From: RGIG6353 sp964558655
GTDB taxonomy: Bacteria; Bacillota; Clostridia; Oscillospirales; SIG627
Direction: 5' to 3'
DNA length: 39,952 nucleotides
Assembly: GCA_964558655.1 (NCBI GenBank)
Contig: CAZLEX010000014.1
Span: 1-39,952 of the forward strand
The position numbers and the translations under genes were made by a program. Numbering within the stretch: position 1 is the first letter of the stretch; each line of letters begins with the position of its first letter. Below the pieces are notes generated by a model that was not told where the DNA came from, searched no databases, and worked only from the letters and a program-made list of their open reading frames with translations. This document shows positions 32,401 to 39,892 of the stretch, piece by piece.

Positions 32401-35400
32401 TCATATCCGTCAGTCTCGTTGCCCACGCGTACGGACGCCGTATAATATTCTCCGATTTCATCGGACGAAAGGTTTGTCCAGACAAGCGGAACGATAAGTT
32501 GCATATCATACTTACTGAACGCCAGCTTGCCGTATTTATAAGTAACTCTCATCTCACATTCAAGATATCTCACGCCGTCGGGAACATCGACTGTAATTAC
32601 TCCGTCACCGTCCATTTTGAATTTCGGATTTGAGAAAGTAAAGTTGTAACTGTCAATGCCGTAAACGACAGTGCCGAGTATACCGCTGTCCAAATTACAG
32701 CACTTTAAGGTTATACATTCTTCCGGTAAAGAAGCCGTTATTCCGTTGGTGCTGTCCCCATCCTCATCGCGAATTACAATCTTTTCGTCATCTTCGAACT
32801 CACACAGGAAAGCGTAAGGATATTTCTTATTTCCCGCTTCCAACAGCGGAAATTCTTTGTCGACAAAATCGTACGAAACTTCAAACAGGTCACCCAAAGC
32901 CGAAGCGTCAACACCTAAGACAAGATACAGACCGAAGTCAAGATACAAGGCTCCCGCCATGCTCTCTTCACTATTCCATTCCGATGTATTTGCCTCTCTT
33001 GAGCGTTCATATTCGTAAATGAAAAATCCGTAAATCTTTACATAAGGACCTATCTCCAAGCGTACGCCGACACGGGCTACATCAGCCGAACCGATAGCAA
33101 AACCGGCAGTCGCTTCAACACCCATTTTGATACCGAGTTTACCCATGACATAGAAGCGGAGGGCAAACTCCTCGTCTGTCAAATCCATTGTACTGCTTCC
33201 GGCAGAGGGCTTGAAAAGACCTACCTTTATCCAGAAATTATACCGTCTGCCCACCTGATAACTAAGGTCGGCACCCATGACGATATTCATATCGGCACGA
33301 ACGACAAAATCGGCTTTCACATAGATAACCAAACCGCAAATATTAACTTCGGCACGGCACATTTCTTCCTGAACAAGTTTTACCCAGTCGGTCTCATTCT
33401 CCAGCATTTCGCCGTACTGAGCGAGAAGTCCCTCAAGACCTCTCTCCCATTCTCCCGCATTAAGCTCGGTTTCGGAAGAAATATCAAGCATATCAGCCAA
33501 ATCTTCGGATATATTTGTCTTGCCGAGTGCCTCGCCCATTTCCTTCCACTGTTCTTCGTCGGGCAAGCCGTCTATTTCCATTTCACCGACCATTTCCCAG
33601 AGAGTCGCAAGGTCTTCGGTATATTCAATTGTTTTTTCGGCATTGTCCCTTACCTGCTCGATTTTCTCGCCGAGCTCATCAATTTTGTCAAATACATCTC
33701 CGACCGTCTCCAAACCTTTTTTGACTTCGGCAAATCTGTCGCTGTTCGGAAGTACATCTGCAAGCTGTTCGGGATTTTCGGCAACGCTCTTAAGCTGTTC
33801 CCAAATAGGTTCGTCCTCTTCGGCAACTGTATAAGCGTGTACGCTCATGCTCACGCCCGTATAACTCAACAAGTCAACTGCCGAGCCGATTTTAACGCCG
33901 ACGGGAACGGGAATAAACAAAATTTCCTTTTTCACCAATTCACCGCTGGCTGTAATCCCTATTGCAAGTTCCTGCGTAAATGACGCCGACAGGTCGATTA
34001 TGACCTTTCCGCCGTCGTCCGTTTCAACCTCAAAATCGGCGTCGATACCGACATTAAGCTGTACGGAGCCTTTATCTTGGTAGTGAAGCTGTTCTCCCGA
34101 TGTGACTATCTCGACCTTCAGGTCAACTCCGTCTTTCAGTTCAAAAGATTTTCCTATATTGAGAAGCTCAATCTCGTCGTCGGAAAGCTCATTTCCGTTT
34201 TCGTCGGAAAAGAGTACCTGCACACCCTCCATATTGCGAAAACTGTCGGTATTTGCGGCAAGCTCTGCCAATACAAAGCCCGCTTGCGTTGCAAAACCGC
34301 TCTCACTCACCTGAGAAAGAACCTTCCGTTCAATCTCCTGCCTTGCACTTTCGCTCAGAAGGTCTTCGCCTTTGAGCACCGGCTGAATATACAGGTCCAT
34401 TGACTCTTCGATTTCCTCAGCCGACGATTTTACATATGTGATAATTCCGCTTGTTTCATCGTAAGATGTAATTTTTCCGAAATAAATGTCTTCTTCAGCG
34501 TCTATTTCACTACTTGACACATAAATCGAAACGAAGTCTCCCACGCTCACTCTGCTGTTTGCATATTCAACGGTGGCATCGTCTTTTTCTTCTGTCATAT
34601 AAGCGTAAAGATTGACATCGAGCGTATATCCGTCGCCGTCTTCAGCCAGCGTGAGCGTTCCGCCGTTTTCCTGAGGCAATGCACCGATTACGGGAAAATT
34701 ATCGGGAACATCATATATTTTTTCACTGTCGCTCTCTTCAAGTTTTTTAAGAGTTACCAGCCCGTCCGAAACCTCTCCCGCCTTAAACCAGGTTTCAGGA
34801 TCGTCGGTATAAGCGTTTCCCGTCTTGTAATCTCTGTCTTTCGGGTTGACGGTTTTATAAAAGCATATAACCTCTCCCGCCGCAACTCCGTCAAGCGTGA
34901 TTTTGTCGCCGTCTTTCAAGTTTGAAGGATCGGTATTTTTTACATAGTGAACACCCTCGCTAATCTTTATGTTATTAACAGCTTCCTTTGCGACGGTGAA
35001 ATACGCCGTGCGAACGGTGTCTGGCATTTCATTGCCGTCACTGCCTATAAAATTCAATCCTTCGGGAAGCGTAAGTTCGTAGGACGCACCTTTTTTAAAG
35101 CCGTCTTTCGCCTTGACTGTATAGAGACCGTTTCCCGAAATGCTAAGTGCGACGGGATCGGAACCGTCTTTTGAGACAAGCGTGACGGCTGTTATATCGC
35201 CCTCTCCCGCAATTTGAAATTCGGCGTCAGAGCCGATATCCGTCTGTGCAAAGGAAGTAACCGTAAGAGATGTGCCTTCAAGTTCGTCATATTTTGCCCA
35301 GACACTCATATTCTCTGTAACGGGTGCGTCGGCATAAAAGGGAACCGTACAGGCACGGTCGGTATACCATCCCTCAAAAACGGCATTTGCCTTAGAAGTT

Positions 35401-35783
35401 TTCAGAGATGAGGGCAACTCCGACAAGGGATAACCGTTATAGGCAACAAGCGTGTCAATGAGAGTGTCACCGTCATAAAAACGAACGGTGAGAATCTCCG
35501 GGCCCAAACGGACATTCCATTCGGCAAGATACTTTTTGAGCATTAAAAGGTCGCTCATATCGGTCTCGTTATCCATATTTACATCTGAATTTACCGTGTT
35601 AAATCCGTACGGATTTTGCTCGGCTATGTAACGCTTGAGTATCAGTGCGTCGTTGAGGTCGACCTCGCCGTCACCGTTTACATCACCGTATTTAATGCCG
35701 TTCGTTTTGGCAAACGCACCTGTCGGCACTACCGCCAAAATAAACATTACGGCAAGAAGGAAAGCAAGTATTCTTTTCGTCAT
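29490..35783 (-). CDS. giant secreted surface protein with N-terminal dockerin
   Basis: A 2097-residue secreted protein. Signal peptide 1-25 (ending TGAFA). Type I dockerin at about 33-89: two Ca-binding F-hand repeats, DVNGDGEVDLND (34-45) and DVNMDNETDMSD (67-78), each followed by a helix LILKRYIAE or LMLKKYLAE. Specificity pairs are L-N and M-S. An InlB-type repeat follows (about 96-165, ending VFEGWYTDRAC...VWAKYDE). Middle: mixed beta and alpha stretches, including a charged coiled-coil-like segment near 690-760. About 1360-1510: two more InlB-type repeats, each ending in a WAKW- or YARWK-type motif. An MBG-like domain follows (about 1508-1608). About 1728-1990 is rich in GLUG motifs (GGIAG, GGIVG, AGIVG, GAVVG). 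No LPXTG, SLH domain or C-terminal helix is present, so retention should come from the dockerin. No catalytic domain was recognised. It overlaps the cohesin gene by 4 bases. Confidence 0.93.
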   Translation of the reverse strand: MTKRILAFLLAVMFILAVVPTGAFAKTNGIKYGDVNGDGEVDLNDALILKRYIAEQNPYGFNTVNSDVNMDNETDMSDLLMLKKYLAEWNVRLGPEILTVRFYDGDTLIDTLVAYNGYPLSELPSSLKTSKANAVFEGWYTDRACTVPFYADAPVTENMSVWAKYDELEGTSLTVTSFAQTDIGSDAEFQIAGEGDITAVTLVSKDGSDPVALSISGNGLYTVKAKDGFKKGASYELTLPEGLNFIGSDGNEMPDTVRTAYFTVAKEAVNNIKISEGVHYVKNTDPSNLKDGDKITLDGVAAGEVICFYKTVNPKDRDYKTGNAYTDDPETWFKAGEVSDGLVTLKKLEESDSEKIYDVPDNFPVIGALPQENGGTLTLAEDGDGYTLDVNLYAYMTEEKDDATVEYANSRVSVGDFVSIYVSSSEIDAEEDIYFGKITSYDETSGIITYVKSSAEEIEESMDLYIQPVLKGEDLLSESARQEIERKVLSQVSESGFATQAGFVLAELAANTDSFRNMEGVQVLFSDENGNELSDDEIELLNIGKSFELKDGVDLKVEIVTSGEQLHYQDKGSVQLNVGIDADFEVETDDGGKVIIDLSASFTQELAIGITASGELVKKEILFIPVPVGVKIGSAVDLLSYTGVSMSVHAYTVAEEDEPIWEQLKSVAENPEQLADVLPNSDRFAEVKKGLETVGDVFDKIDELGEKIEQVRDNAEKTIEYTEDLATLWEMVGEMEIDGLPDEEQWKEMGEALGKTNISEDLADMLDISSETELNAGEWERGLEGLLAQYGEMLENETDWVKLVQEEMCRAEVNICGLVIYVKADFVVRADMNIVMGADLSYQVGRRYNFWIKVGLFKPSAGSSTMDLTDEEFALRFYVMGKLGIKMGVEATAGFAIGSADVARVGVRLEIGPYVKIYGFFIYEYERSREANTSEWNSEESMAGALYLDFGLYLVLGVDASALGDLFEVSYDFVDKEFPLLEAGNKKYPYAFLCEFEDDEKIVIRDEDGDSTNGITASLPEECITLKCCNLDSGILGTVVYGIDSYNFTFSNPKFKMDGDGVITVDVPDGVRYLECEMRVTYKYGKLAFSKYDMQLIVPLVWTNLSSDEIGEYYTASVRVGNETDGYETVWSKRVVKNQEFTLPTEEEIKEIIGYDSAKYSNFECFGTAGTTTSIIENTSFDCNVEYTPYSVTVDNIYNADGTCESRTFTTRYGEAFDFTSLLDTGINISNDDPTVAKFTKFSKVVTNSTVTVGTDKDGNAITEVIDLTQPVTKKTAAAIADGNVRATAEYTDDSVLVTYTFTGAQIPEYSERIRKGTLSSYDFNKTVAWYGMMVKNISPDISPVYSAVTYNVECSDIVGEKYTISFNENGGSRVSETERIVGSLIGTLPTSEREGYTFKGWYSDEMLTVKFNERLMPEEDVHLWAKWEANTYKITFNVNGGDAWTDEDNGTKTVTYDGIYQDLPLPSRSGYGFIGYFTAREGGTQVTCDTKVTVTQDTTLYARWKLLKTIPKSVFDFGDAEKATYSKGVSHEVLYSFAAEEGESYGLSDFTLKYMRQGNSEYEEGLPVNAGTYDVVVSRPADNDYAKFEQIYTAVITVDKATRSPEAFANADLLTSSLKSGLNYIEMRLDPDSIDDFDAENTKVVFTASNIQGNIVILSEGGKSQATSANKNARIINLLPDTEYALTFTVTGDPNYYDYTHTKYLSATVRTIKNDTSEFWTDHAEAFTVNEGNKTVTIENEAQLAYLAKTVNASGGAVTYEGYTFTLSRDMYLLDYAWKPIGADGYFAGIFDGNGHTVYGVHTSEDEYASGLFGFVYYGEIKNLTVAESYICGSVKVGAVVGWIRGNVTNCVNYSTVVGRCSYNQSGGGTGGIAGESEGYSALKISGCVNNGRVDGVCQTGGIVGALDSNIATNNLNNGTVKGTNNHTGGIAGIVNNANVMNSVNTGSVTGVNCVAGIVGQNQEKGYVLNCYTTGTVNGTGVYVGAVVGRNYKKCTVHQCYYLYNSASCNGSYRNAVGTEKDSMEDGKDGTSTAYFTSATSSLSRNADCGNTNLLSALNNWVEWWNDYNCNAVWTAGEDGYPLPNGNINTQTGTKQ

Positions 35784-37267
35784 TTCAATTTTCTCCTTTT
35801 CCGAAATACAAAAAACACAACGGCCTCAATCGCAAAAAGAGTAAGTGCTATAATCGCAATCACTGCGGCGGTTTTGCTCTTTTTGTCCGACACAGGTTCC
35901 TCCGAAATGTCATTAGGCGTGTCCTGAATTTTGGCTGTATCTTCAACGGTAAAACTTGTCACGGCACTCCCGCTCTCCGAAACAACAGTGAAAGTATGTG
36001 TGCCGGAAGTGAGTTGTTCAAGACGGTCGGCACTTACTTTAACGACCGTACTTCCCTGTCTTACGGCGTAATCACTCCCGTCCAGCGTCTCACCGTCTAT
36101 TTCGGCACGGATAAAACTGTCAAATTCGGCACTTGACACAAACACAAGCGATTCTCCGGAACCTTTGATAAAAAGTGCATCGGCTCCGCTTATTATCGTG
36201 GGAGAAGTGTCCTTAGGTACGACAACTTCCTCCGAAGTATCGGGAGAATCCGAAAGAATTTTTTCGACCGTTTTGCCTTTGCTTATGAATTTTTCACAGG
36301 AGGTACAATATGTATCCCCCGTGTATCCCTCATGAGTTTCGGTCGCCTCAACTTTATTTCTTATTTCGGTATTTAAGTGACCGGTGGGATTTACAACTTT
36401 TGTTTCAAAAATTTCACCGCACTTTTTGCACACCAAAGCCTCTTCTCCGCTTTCTTCGCAGAGTGCTTTCTTTGTAACGCTCCACACTTTTTCGTGTGTG
36501 CAAACGCTCTCGGAAATTTTTATCTTTTCAACCGTTTTGCCTTTGCTTATGAGTTTTTCACAGGAAGTGCAATATGTATCACCCGTATATCCCTCATGAG
36601 TTTCGGTCGCCTCAACTTTATTTCTTATTTCGGTATTTAAGTGACCGGTGGGATTTACAACTTTTGTTTCAAAAGTTTTCCCGCACTTTTTACATATCAA
36701 AGCTTCTTCTCCGCTTTCTTCGCAGAGTGCTTTTTTCACTACACGGGTTTCTTTTTCCTTATGTGTGCAGGAGACTACCGTAACCGTGCCGTCCTGAGTA
36801 TTCACACCTATTTTATCTCCCTCGATATTGTTTATTTGCGTGACTTCGACGCTTATCGGATAGGTGCCCGTTTCGGCATTTTCACCAACCTTAAAAGTCA
36901 AAGTAACTACGCTTCCGCACGCCGTCTTGTTTTCAAGCGAATTTCCCGACGCCACAACAACATAAGGATTTTTGCTGTAATCCTGCGACAGCATAAGTTC
37001 CCCTTTTTCAAAAACATCACCCGATTCGACATCTTCAAGTGTTAAGACTGAGCCGTCATAAGATATACGAAGCTTCATTCCCCATATTCCCGGATTTTCC
37101 TCAAGAACAAAATCAACCGTCACTTTGTCTCCCGCTTCTGCCACAGGAGAAGATACCGTAACTTTTGCACTGTTCGATGCACTCGCCATAACCCCTCCCA
37201 AAAGGACTAAAGCCGAGAAAAGCGTAAAAGCAACGGCTTTCCCGAAAATCCGTTTCAATTCAATCAT
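35780..37267 (-). CDS. membrane-anchored cohesin protein
   Basis: A 495-residue surface protein likely to receive the dockerin of the next gene. Signal peptide 1-31. Cohesin-type domain at about 33-165: AKVTVSSPVAEAGDKVTVDFVLEENPGIWGMKLRISYDGSVLTLEDV opens it, ending in GTYPISVEVTQINNI...TQDGTVTVV. Then two Cys-rich repeats of about 88 residues (167-254 and 255-342), each with CTH, CEESGEEAL, CKKCG, VVNPTGHLNTEIRNKVEATETHEGYTGDTYC and CTSCEK, which look like zinc-ribbon-type surface repeats. A Ig-like domain (about 360-445) and a C-terminal membrane helix (about 466-488) with an RKRRKLK tail follow. Single cohesin, single anchor. It begins 31 bases after the pseudo-receiver gene and overlaps the dockerin gene by 4. 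Confidence 0.9.
   Translation of the reverse strand: MIELKRIFGKAVAFTLFSALVLLGGVMASASNSAKVTVSSPVAEAGDKVTVDFVLEENPGIWGMKLRISYDGSVLTLEDVESGDVFEKGELMLSQDYSKNPYVVVASGNSLENKTACGSVVTLTFKVGENAETGTYPISVEVTQINNIEGDKIGVNTQDGTVTVVSCTHKEKETRVVKKALCEESGEEALICKKCGKTFETKVVNPTGHLNTEIRNKVEATETHEGYTGDTYCTSCEKLISKGKTVEKIKISESVCTHEKVWSVTKKALCEESGEEALVCKKCGEIFETKVVNPTGHLNTEIRNKVEATETHEGYTGDTYCTSCEKFISKGKTVEKILSDSPDTSEEVVVPKDTSPTIISGADALFIKGSGESLVFVSSAEFDSFIRAEIDGETLDGSDYAVRQGSTVVKVSADRLEQLTSGTHTFTVVSESGSAVTSFTVEDTAKIQDTPNDISEEPVSDKKSKTAAVIAIIALTLFAIEAVVFFVFRKRRKLK
36267..36740. repeat. 264-base tandem repeat inside the cohesin gene
   Basis: Two near-identical blocks at about 36267-36476 and 36531-36740, offset by 264 bases, encode the Cys-rich repeats of the cohesin protein. 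Only scattered substitutions separate them, so the duplication is recent or kept uniform by gene conversion. The number of copies may vary between strains. Confidence 0.85.
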
Positions 37268-37298
37268 AAAATACCTCCGTCATATAAATTCAATTATG

Positions 37299-37646
37299 TC
37301 ACAATACCGCTTCGCACCGGTCAAGAGCAGTCCTGAGATTTTCATCGTCAACCGGCAGCAAGCCGAAGTAAGTTGCTTTGAGACGAAAAGACAAAAGTGC
37401 AAAATCCAAATCGCAAAACCATACAAGCTTACCCTGCGGGTTATGTTCCCTTGCCATCATAGCCGTCTCGGTACTCTGCGAGCCTTTTTGCGCAATCATC
37501 ATCACGGCGTCCGGATTATCGCTTACCGCAAGGATAAACTCCGAAACATTGCAAAAGACCACAGCCGTAACATTACCGAATTCTTCCAGCCGTCTTTTTA
37601 TTCCGCCGCCGCTTTCCGAATCGTCACAGCAAAGTGCAAAAGTCAT
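37299..37646 (-). CDS. stand-alone pseudo-receiver domain protein
   Basis: A 115-residue cytoplasmic protein that aligns along its whole length with the receiver domain of the neighbouring LytTR regulator. It keeps the acidic pair CCDDS (8-9), but the phosphate-accepting Asp (D58 next door, in FLDIIMP) falls on the MMIAQKG stretch here, with no Asp. The Thr/Ser after strand 4 is replaced in WFCDLDF, and the conserved Lys of YLLKPT is Leu in YFGLLPV. It is therefore unlikely to be phosphorylated. It starts the surface operon, 31 bases before the cohesin gene, with GGGAGGG before the ATG, and diverges from the true regulator. Possible roles: decoy for the kinase, or a phosphorylation-independent partner. 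The assignment is by hand alignment. Confidence 0.72.
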   Translation of the reverse strand: MTFALCCDDSESGGGIKRRLEEFGNVTAVVFCNVSEFILAVSDNPDAVMMIAQKGSQSTETAMMAREHNPQGKLVWFCDLDFALLSFRLKATYFGLLPVDDENLRTALDRCEAVL

Positions 37647-37725
37647 ATGAATGCTCCCTCCCGTTACAAGTTTATTATATGCTATATTTTACTACATTTT
37701 GTGTTCGGAATACGCTTATGGAACG

Positions 37726-37768
37726 AAATGTTGATTTTTCGGCGTGAATTGCACATCGAAAATGTTGA
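37726..37768. promoter_or_regulatory. direct repeats in the divergent surface-operon / LytTR promoter region
   Basis: AAATGTTGA occurs at 37726-37734 and 37760-37768, 34 bases apart, both in CGAAA context. The second overlaps the -35 of the LytTR gene. LytTR proteins bind direct repeats, so these are candidate sites, though a spacing of 34 is not the usual 20-22. Confidence 0.35.
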
Positions 37769-37793
37769 AAAAAAAATAAAAATGCGTTAGAAT
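37765..37793 (+). promoter_or_regulatory. promoter of the LytTR / histidine kinase operon
   Basis: -35 TTGAAA (37765-37770), 17-base spacer, -10 TAGAAT (37788-37793), 41 bases before the ATG; the 5' part of the interval toward the pseudo-receiver has a TATAAT on the minus strand (about 37675) without a good -35. Confidence 0.65.
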
Positions 37794-37833
37794 ATTGTAT
37801 AAAGTATTTTAATGCCGAAACGGAGAAAAATTT

Positions 37834-38547
37834 ATGCTGCACATTGCCGTATGCGACGACAATTTTAACTTTTTGCAAAAAGAAACACAGCTTATCGAAC
37901 AATGGTCCCGACAAAGCGGAATACCGACGCAAATATACAGTTTTGACAACGGTGAAGACCTTATCGTCAAGATTCGCACCGTCCGTATGGATATTATCTT
38001 TTTGGATATTATAATGCCTTTGCAAAACGGAATTGAAATCGCAAAAGAAATACGGCGTCATGACAACGCCGCGAAAATAGTTTTTTTAACCTCGTCGGGA
38101 GAATTTGCCCTTGAATCGTACGGAGTAAAAGCTTCGGACTATCTTCTCAAACCCACAACATACGAAAAGCTCAAGGAAACGCTGGACGAGTGCAGCCTTG
38201 CTTTTGACACAGAACCGAAAAACGCCGTTTTAAAGACGGCATCCGGGTATCAAAAAGTCTTTTTTCACGATATCGAATACTTGGAAGCACAGAATAAAAA
38301 GGCGGCCGTTTTTCTCAGAAACGGGAAAACGCTGGTAACTGCCGAACCTTTGCACCTGCTCGAAGAAATTTTTACGCAAAGTGACGGTTTTTTCAAATGC
38401 CACCGCTCCTATCTCGTCTGTCTGCCGAATATCGACAGTTTCGGCAAAACCGAGATAATCACAAAATCGGGGCGTAAAGTGCCAATTGCCAGAGGATGTG
38501 CCGCTCAACTGCGTGACGCCTATTTTTCGGCAATGTTCAAAGACTGA
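37834..38547 (+). CDS. LytTR-family response regulator
   Basis: A 237-residue two-component regulator. Receiver domain 1-120: acidic pair CDD (8-9), phosphorylated D58 in FLDIIMP, T86 in FLTSS, K106 in YLLKPT. LytTR DNA-binding domain about 130-237: VFFHDIEYLEAQNKKAAVFLRNGKTLVTAEPL, then FFKCHRSYLVCLPNI and GRKVPIARGCAAQLRDA, the hallmark order of AgrA-type proteins. It is followed 13 bases later by the GHKL kinase, which should phosphorylate it, and it diverges from the pseudo-receiver/cohesin operon, its most likely target. The name of the signal cannot be told. Confidence 0.94.
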   Translation: MLHIAVCDDNFNFLQKETQLIEQWSRQSGIPTQIYSFDNGEDLIVKIRTVRMDIIFLDIIMPLQNGIEIAKEIRRHDNAAKIVFLTSSGEFALESYGVKASDYLLKPTTYEKLKETLDECSLAFDTEPKNAVLKTASGYQKVFFHDIEYLEAQNKKAAVFLRNGKTLVTAEPLHLLEEIFTQSDGFFKCHRSYLVCLPNIDSFGKTEIITKSGRKVPIARGCAAQLRDAYFSAMFKD

Positions 38548-38560
38548 AGGAGGAGCTTTT

Positions 38561-39823
38561 ATGACGGTGCTTGTTGCAATTCACAATGCCTCGACGCTTT
38601 TATTCGGCGTGTTCATATCTTCGGCTTTTTTGGGAATAATAATGAACCGAAAAAACATTTTAACCCTACTCGCCTTTTCATCGGGATCTGGCTTAATGTA
38701 CGCTCTGTCTTTCCTGCTTTTTCAAGCCGATTTCACCGCAAGGATTTACCCGCTTATCGTTCACCTGCCTCTTATACTTTTTCTTGCGTTTTACTACAGG
38801 TACAAAATACTGTGCTGTACGCTTTCGGTGTCGGTGGCTTATATGTGCTGTCAGATAAGCAAATGGGTAGGGCTTGCCGCAGAGGAAATAACACATTTGC
38901 ATGCTGTATACTACACCGTACGCATAATTACAACTCTCGTGGTGTTTGTACTTCTCATACGCTTCGTATCGACTGCGGCGGCGGAACTTGTGCAAAAACC
39001 TTCAAAAGATTTGCTCATCTTTTCTCTCCTGCCCTTTACTTACTACATTTTCGATTACGCAACAGGCGTTTACACGGCACTACTCTATTCCGGAAAGGCT
39101 GTCGTCACCGAATTCTTGGGATTTGCTCTGTGCATTGCCTACCTGCTCTTTCTGCTTATATATTTCAGGCAGTATGAGGAAAAGCGGAAAGCCGAACAGA
39201 AAAACCGTCTGGCAGAAATGCAACAGGCACAATCACGCAAAGAAATAGAGGCAATCAAGCGCTCGGAATACGCCGTCTCACTTCTCCGTCACGATATGAG
39301 ACATTTTCTTGCCAATATTTCCTCTTTATTGGAAAATAAAGAGTATGATAAAGCTTGCACTTACATAAGCGAAGTTGTCTCTTACACCGACAGAACCGCC
39401 ATACGCAAATACAGCAAAAACGAGACGGTCAACATGATTCTCTCCTCTTACGGCACAAAAATCGAGGAAAACCGTATTGATTTTCGCTGTTTTGTCGAAG
39501 TTCCCTGTCAGCTTACCGTTTCCGATGTCGATTTGACCTCAATCCTGTCAAACGCTCTTGAAAACGCTCTTCACGCCGTACTACCTCTTGAAGAAGAAAA
39601 AAGGCATATTGTTTTTGATATGCGAATGAACGACGGAAAACTGCTCATCTCCTGTAAAAACACTTTTGCCGAAAAACCGCAAATGTCCGGCGGAATACCG
39701 CTTACAAGCCGTAAAGAACACGGTTTCGGCACGCAAAGTATCCGCTATGTCACCGAAAAGCTCGGCGGAAACTGTCAGTTCTCTCTGAAAGACGATTGGT
39801 TCGTTTTGAGAATTATACTGTAA
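38561..39823 (+). CDS. GHKL-type sensor histidine kinase
   Basis: A 420-residue membrane kinase paired with the LytTR regulator. About six membrane helices fill residues 1-195, without a large extracellular sensor, as in AgrC/peptide-sensing kinases. A coiled-coil linker (EEKRKAEQKNRLAEMQQAQ) leads to the H box LLRHDMRHFLANISSLL with the phosphorylated His; the N box is LTSILSNALENALHAV; the ATP lid is GFGTQSIRYVTEKLGG. The ATG at 38561 has AAGGAGGAG 7 bases upstream; a longer frame would run into the regulator gene. No agrB/agrD-like peptide genes were seen nearby. The signal is unknown. Confidence 0.93.
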   Translation: MTVLVAIHNASTLLFGVFISSAFLGIIMNRKNILTLLAFSSGSGLMYALSFLLFQADFTARIYPLIVHLPLILFLAFYYRYKILCCTLSVSVAYMCCQISKWVGLAAEEITHLHAVYYTVRIITTLVVFVLLIRFVSTAAAELVQKPSKDLLIFSLLPFTYYIFDYATGVYTALLYSGKAVVTEFLGFALCIAYLLFLLIYFRQYEEKRKAEQKNRLAEMQQAQSRKEIEAIKRSEYAVSLLRHDMRHFLANISSLLENKEYDKACTYISEVVSYTDRTAIRKYSKNETVNMILSSYGTKIEENRIDFRCFVEVPCQLTVSDVDLTSILSNALENALHAVLPLEEEKRHIVFDMRMNDGKLLISCKNTFAEKPQMSGGIPLTSRKEHGFGTQSIRYVTEKLGGNCQFSLKDDWFVLRIIL

Positions 39824-39854
39824 AGATTAAAGTGAAAGTTTTGATAAAATTATC

Positions 39855-39883
39855 TTGATTTTTTCGCAAGACTGTGCTATACT
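39855..39883 (+). promoter_or_regulatory. promoter of tRNA-Pro
   Basis: -35 TTGATT (39855-39860), 17-base spacer, -10 TATACT (39878-39883), 9 bases before the tRNA 5' end. Confidence 0.78.
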
Positions 39884-39892
39884 TGTCACAAT

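Noticed and set aside
29490..35783. LPXTG, SLH or transmembrane anchor in the giant protein
   Set aside because: The C-terminus ends in NGNINTQTGTKQ without a sorting signal or hydrophobic helix.
36267..36740. CRISPR-like repeat
   Set aside because: There are only two long copies, inside a coding frame, encoding protein modules.
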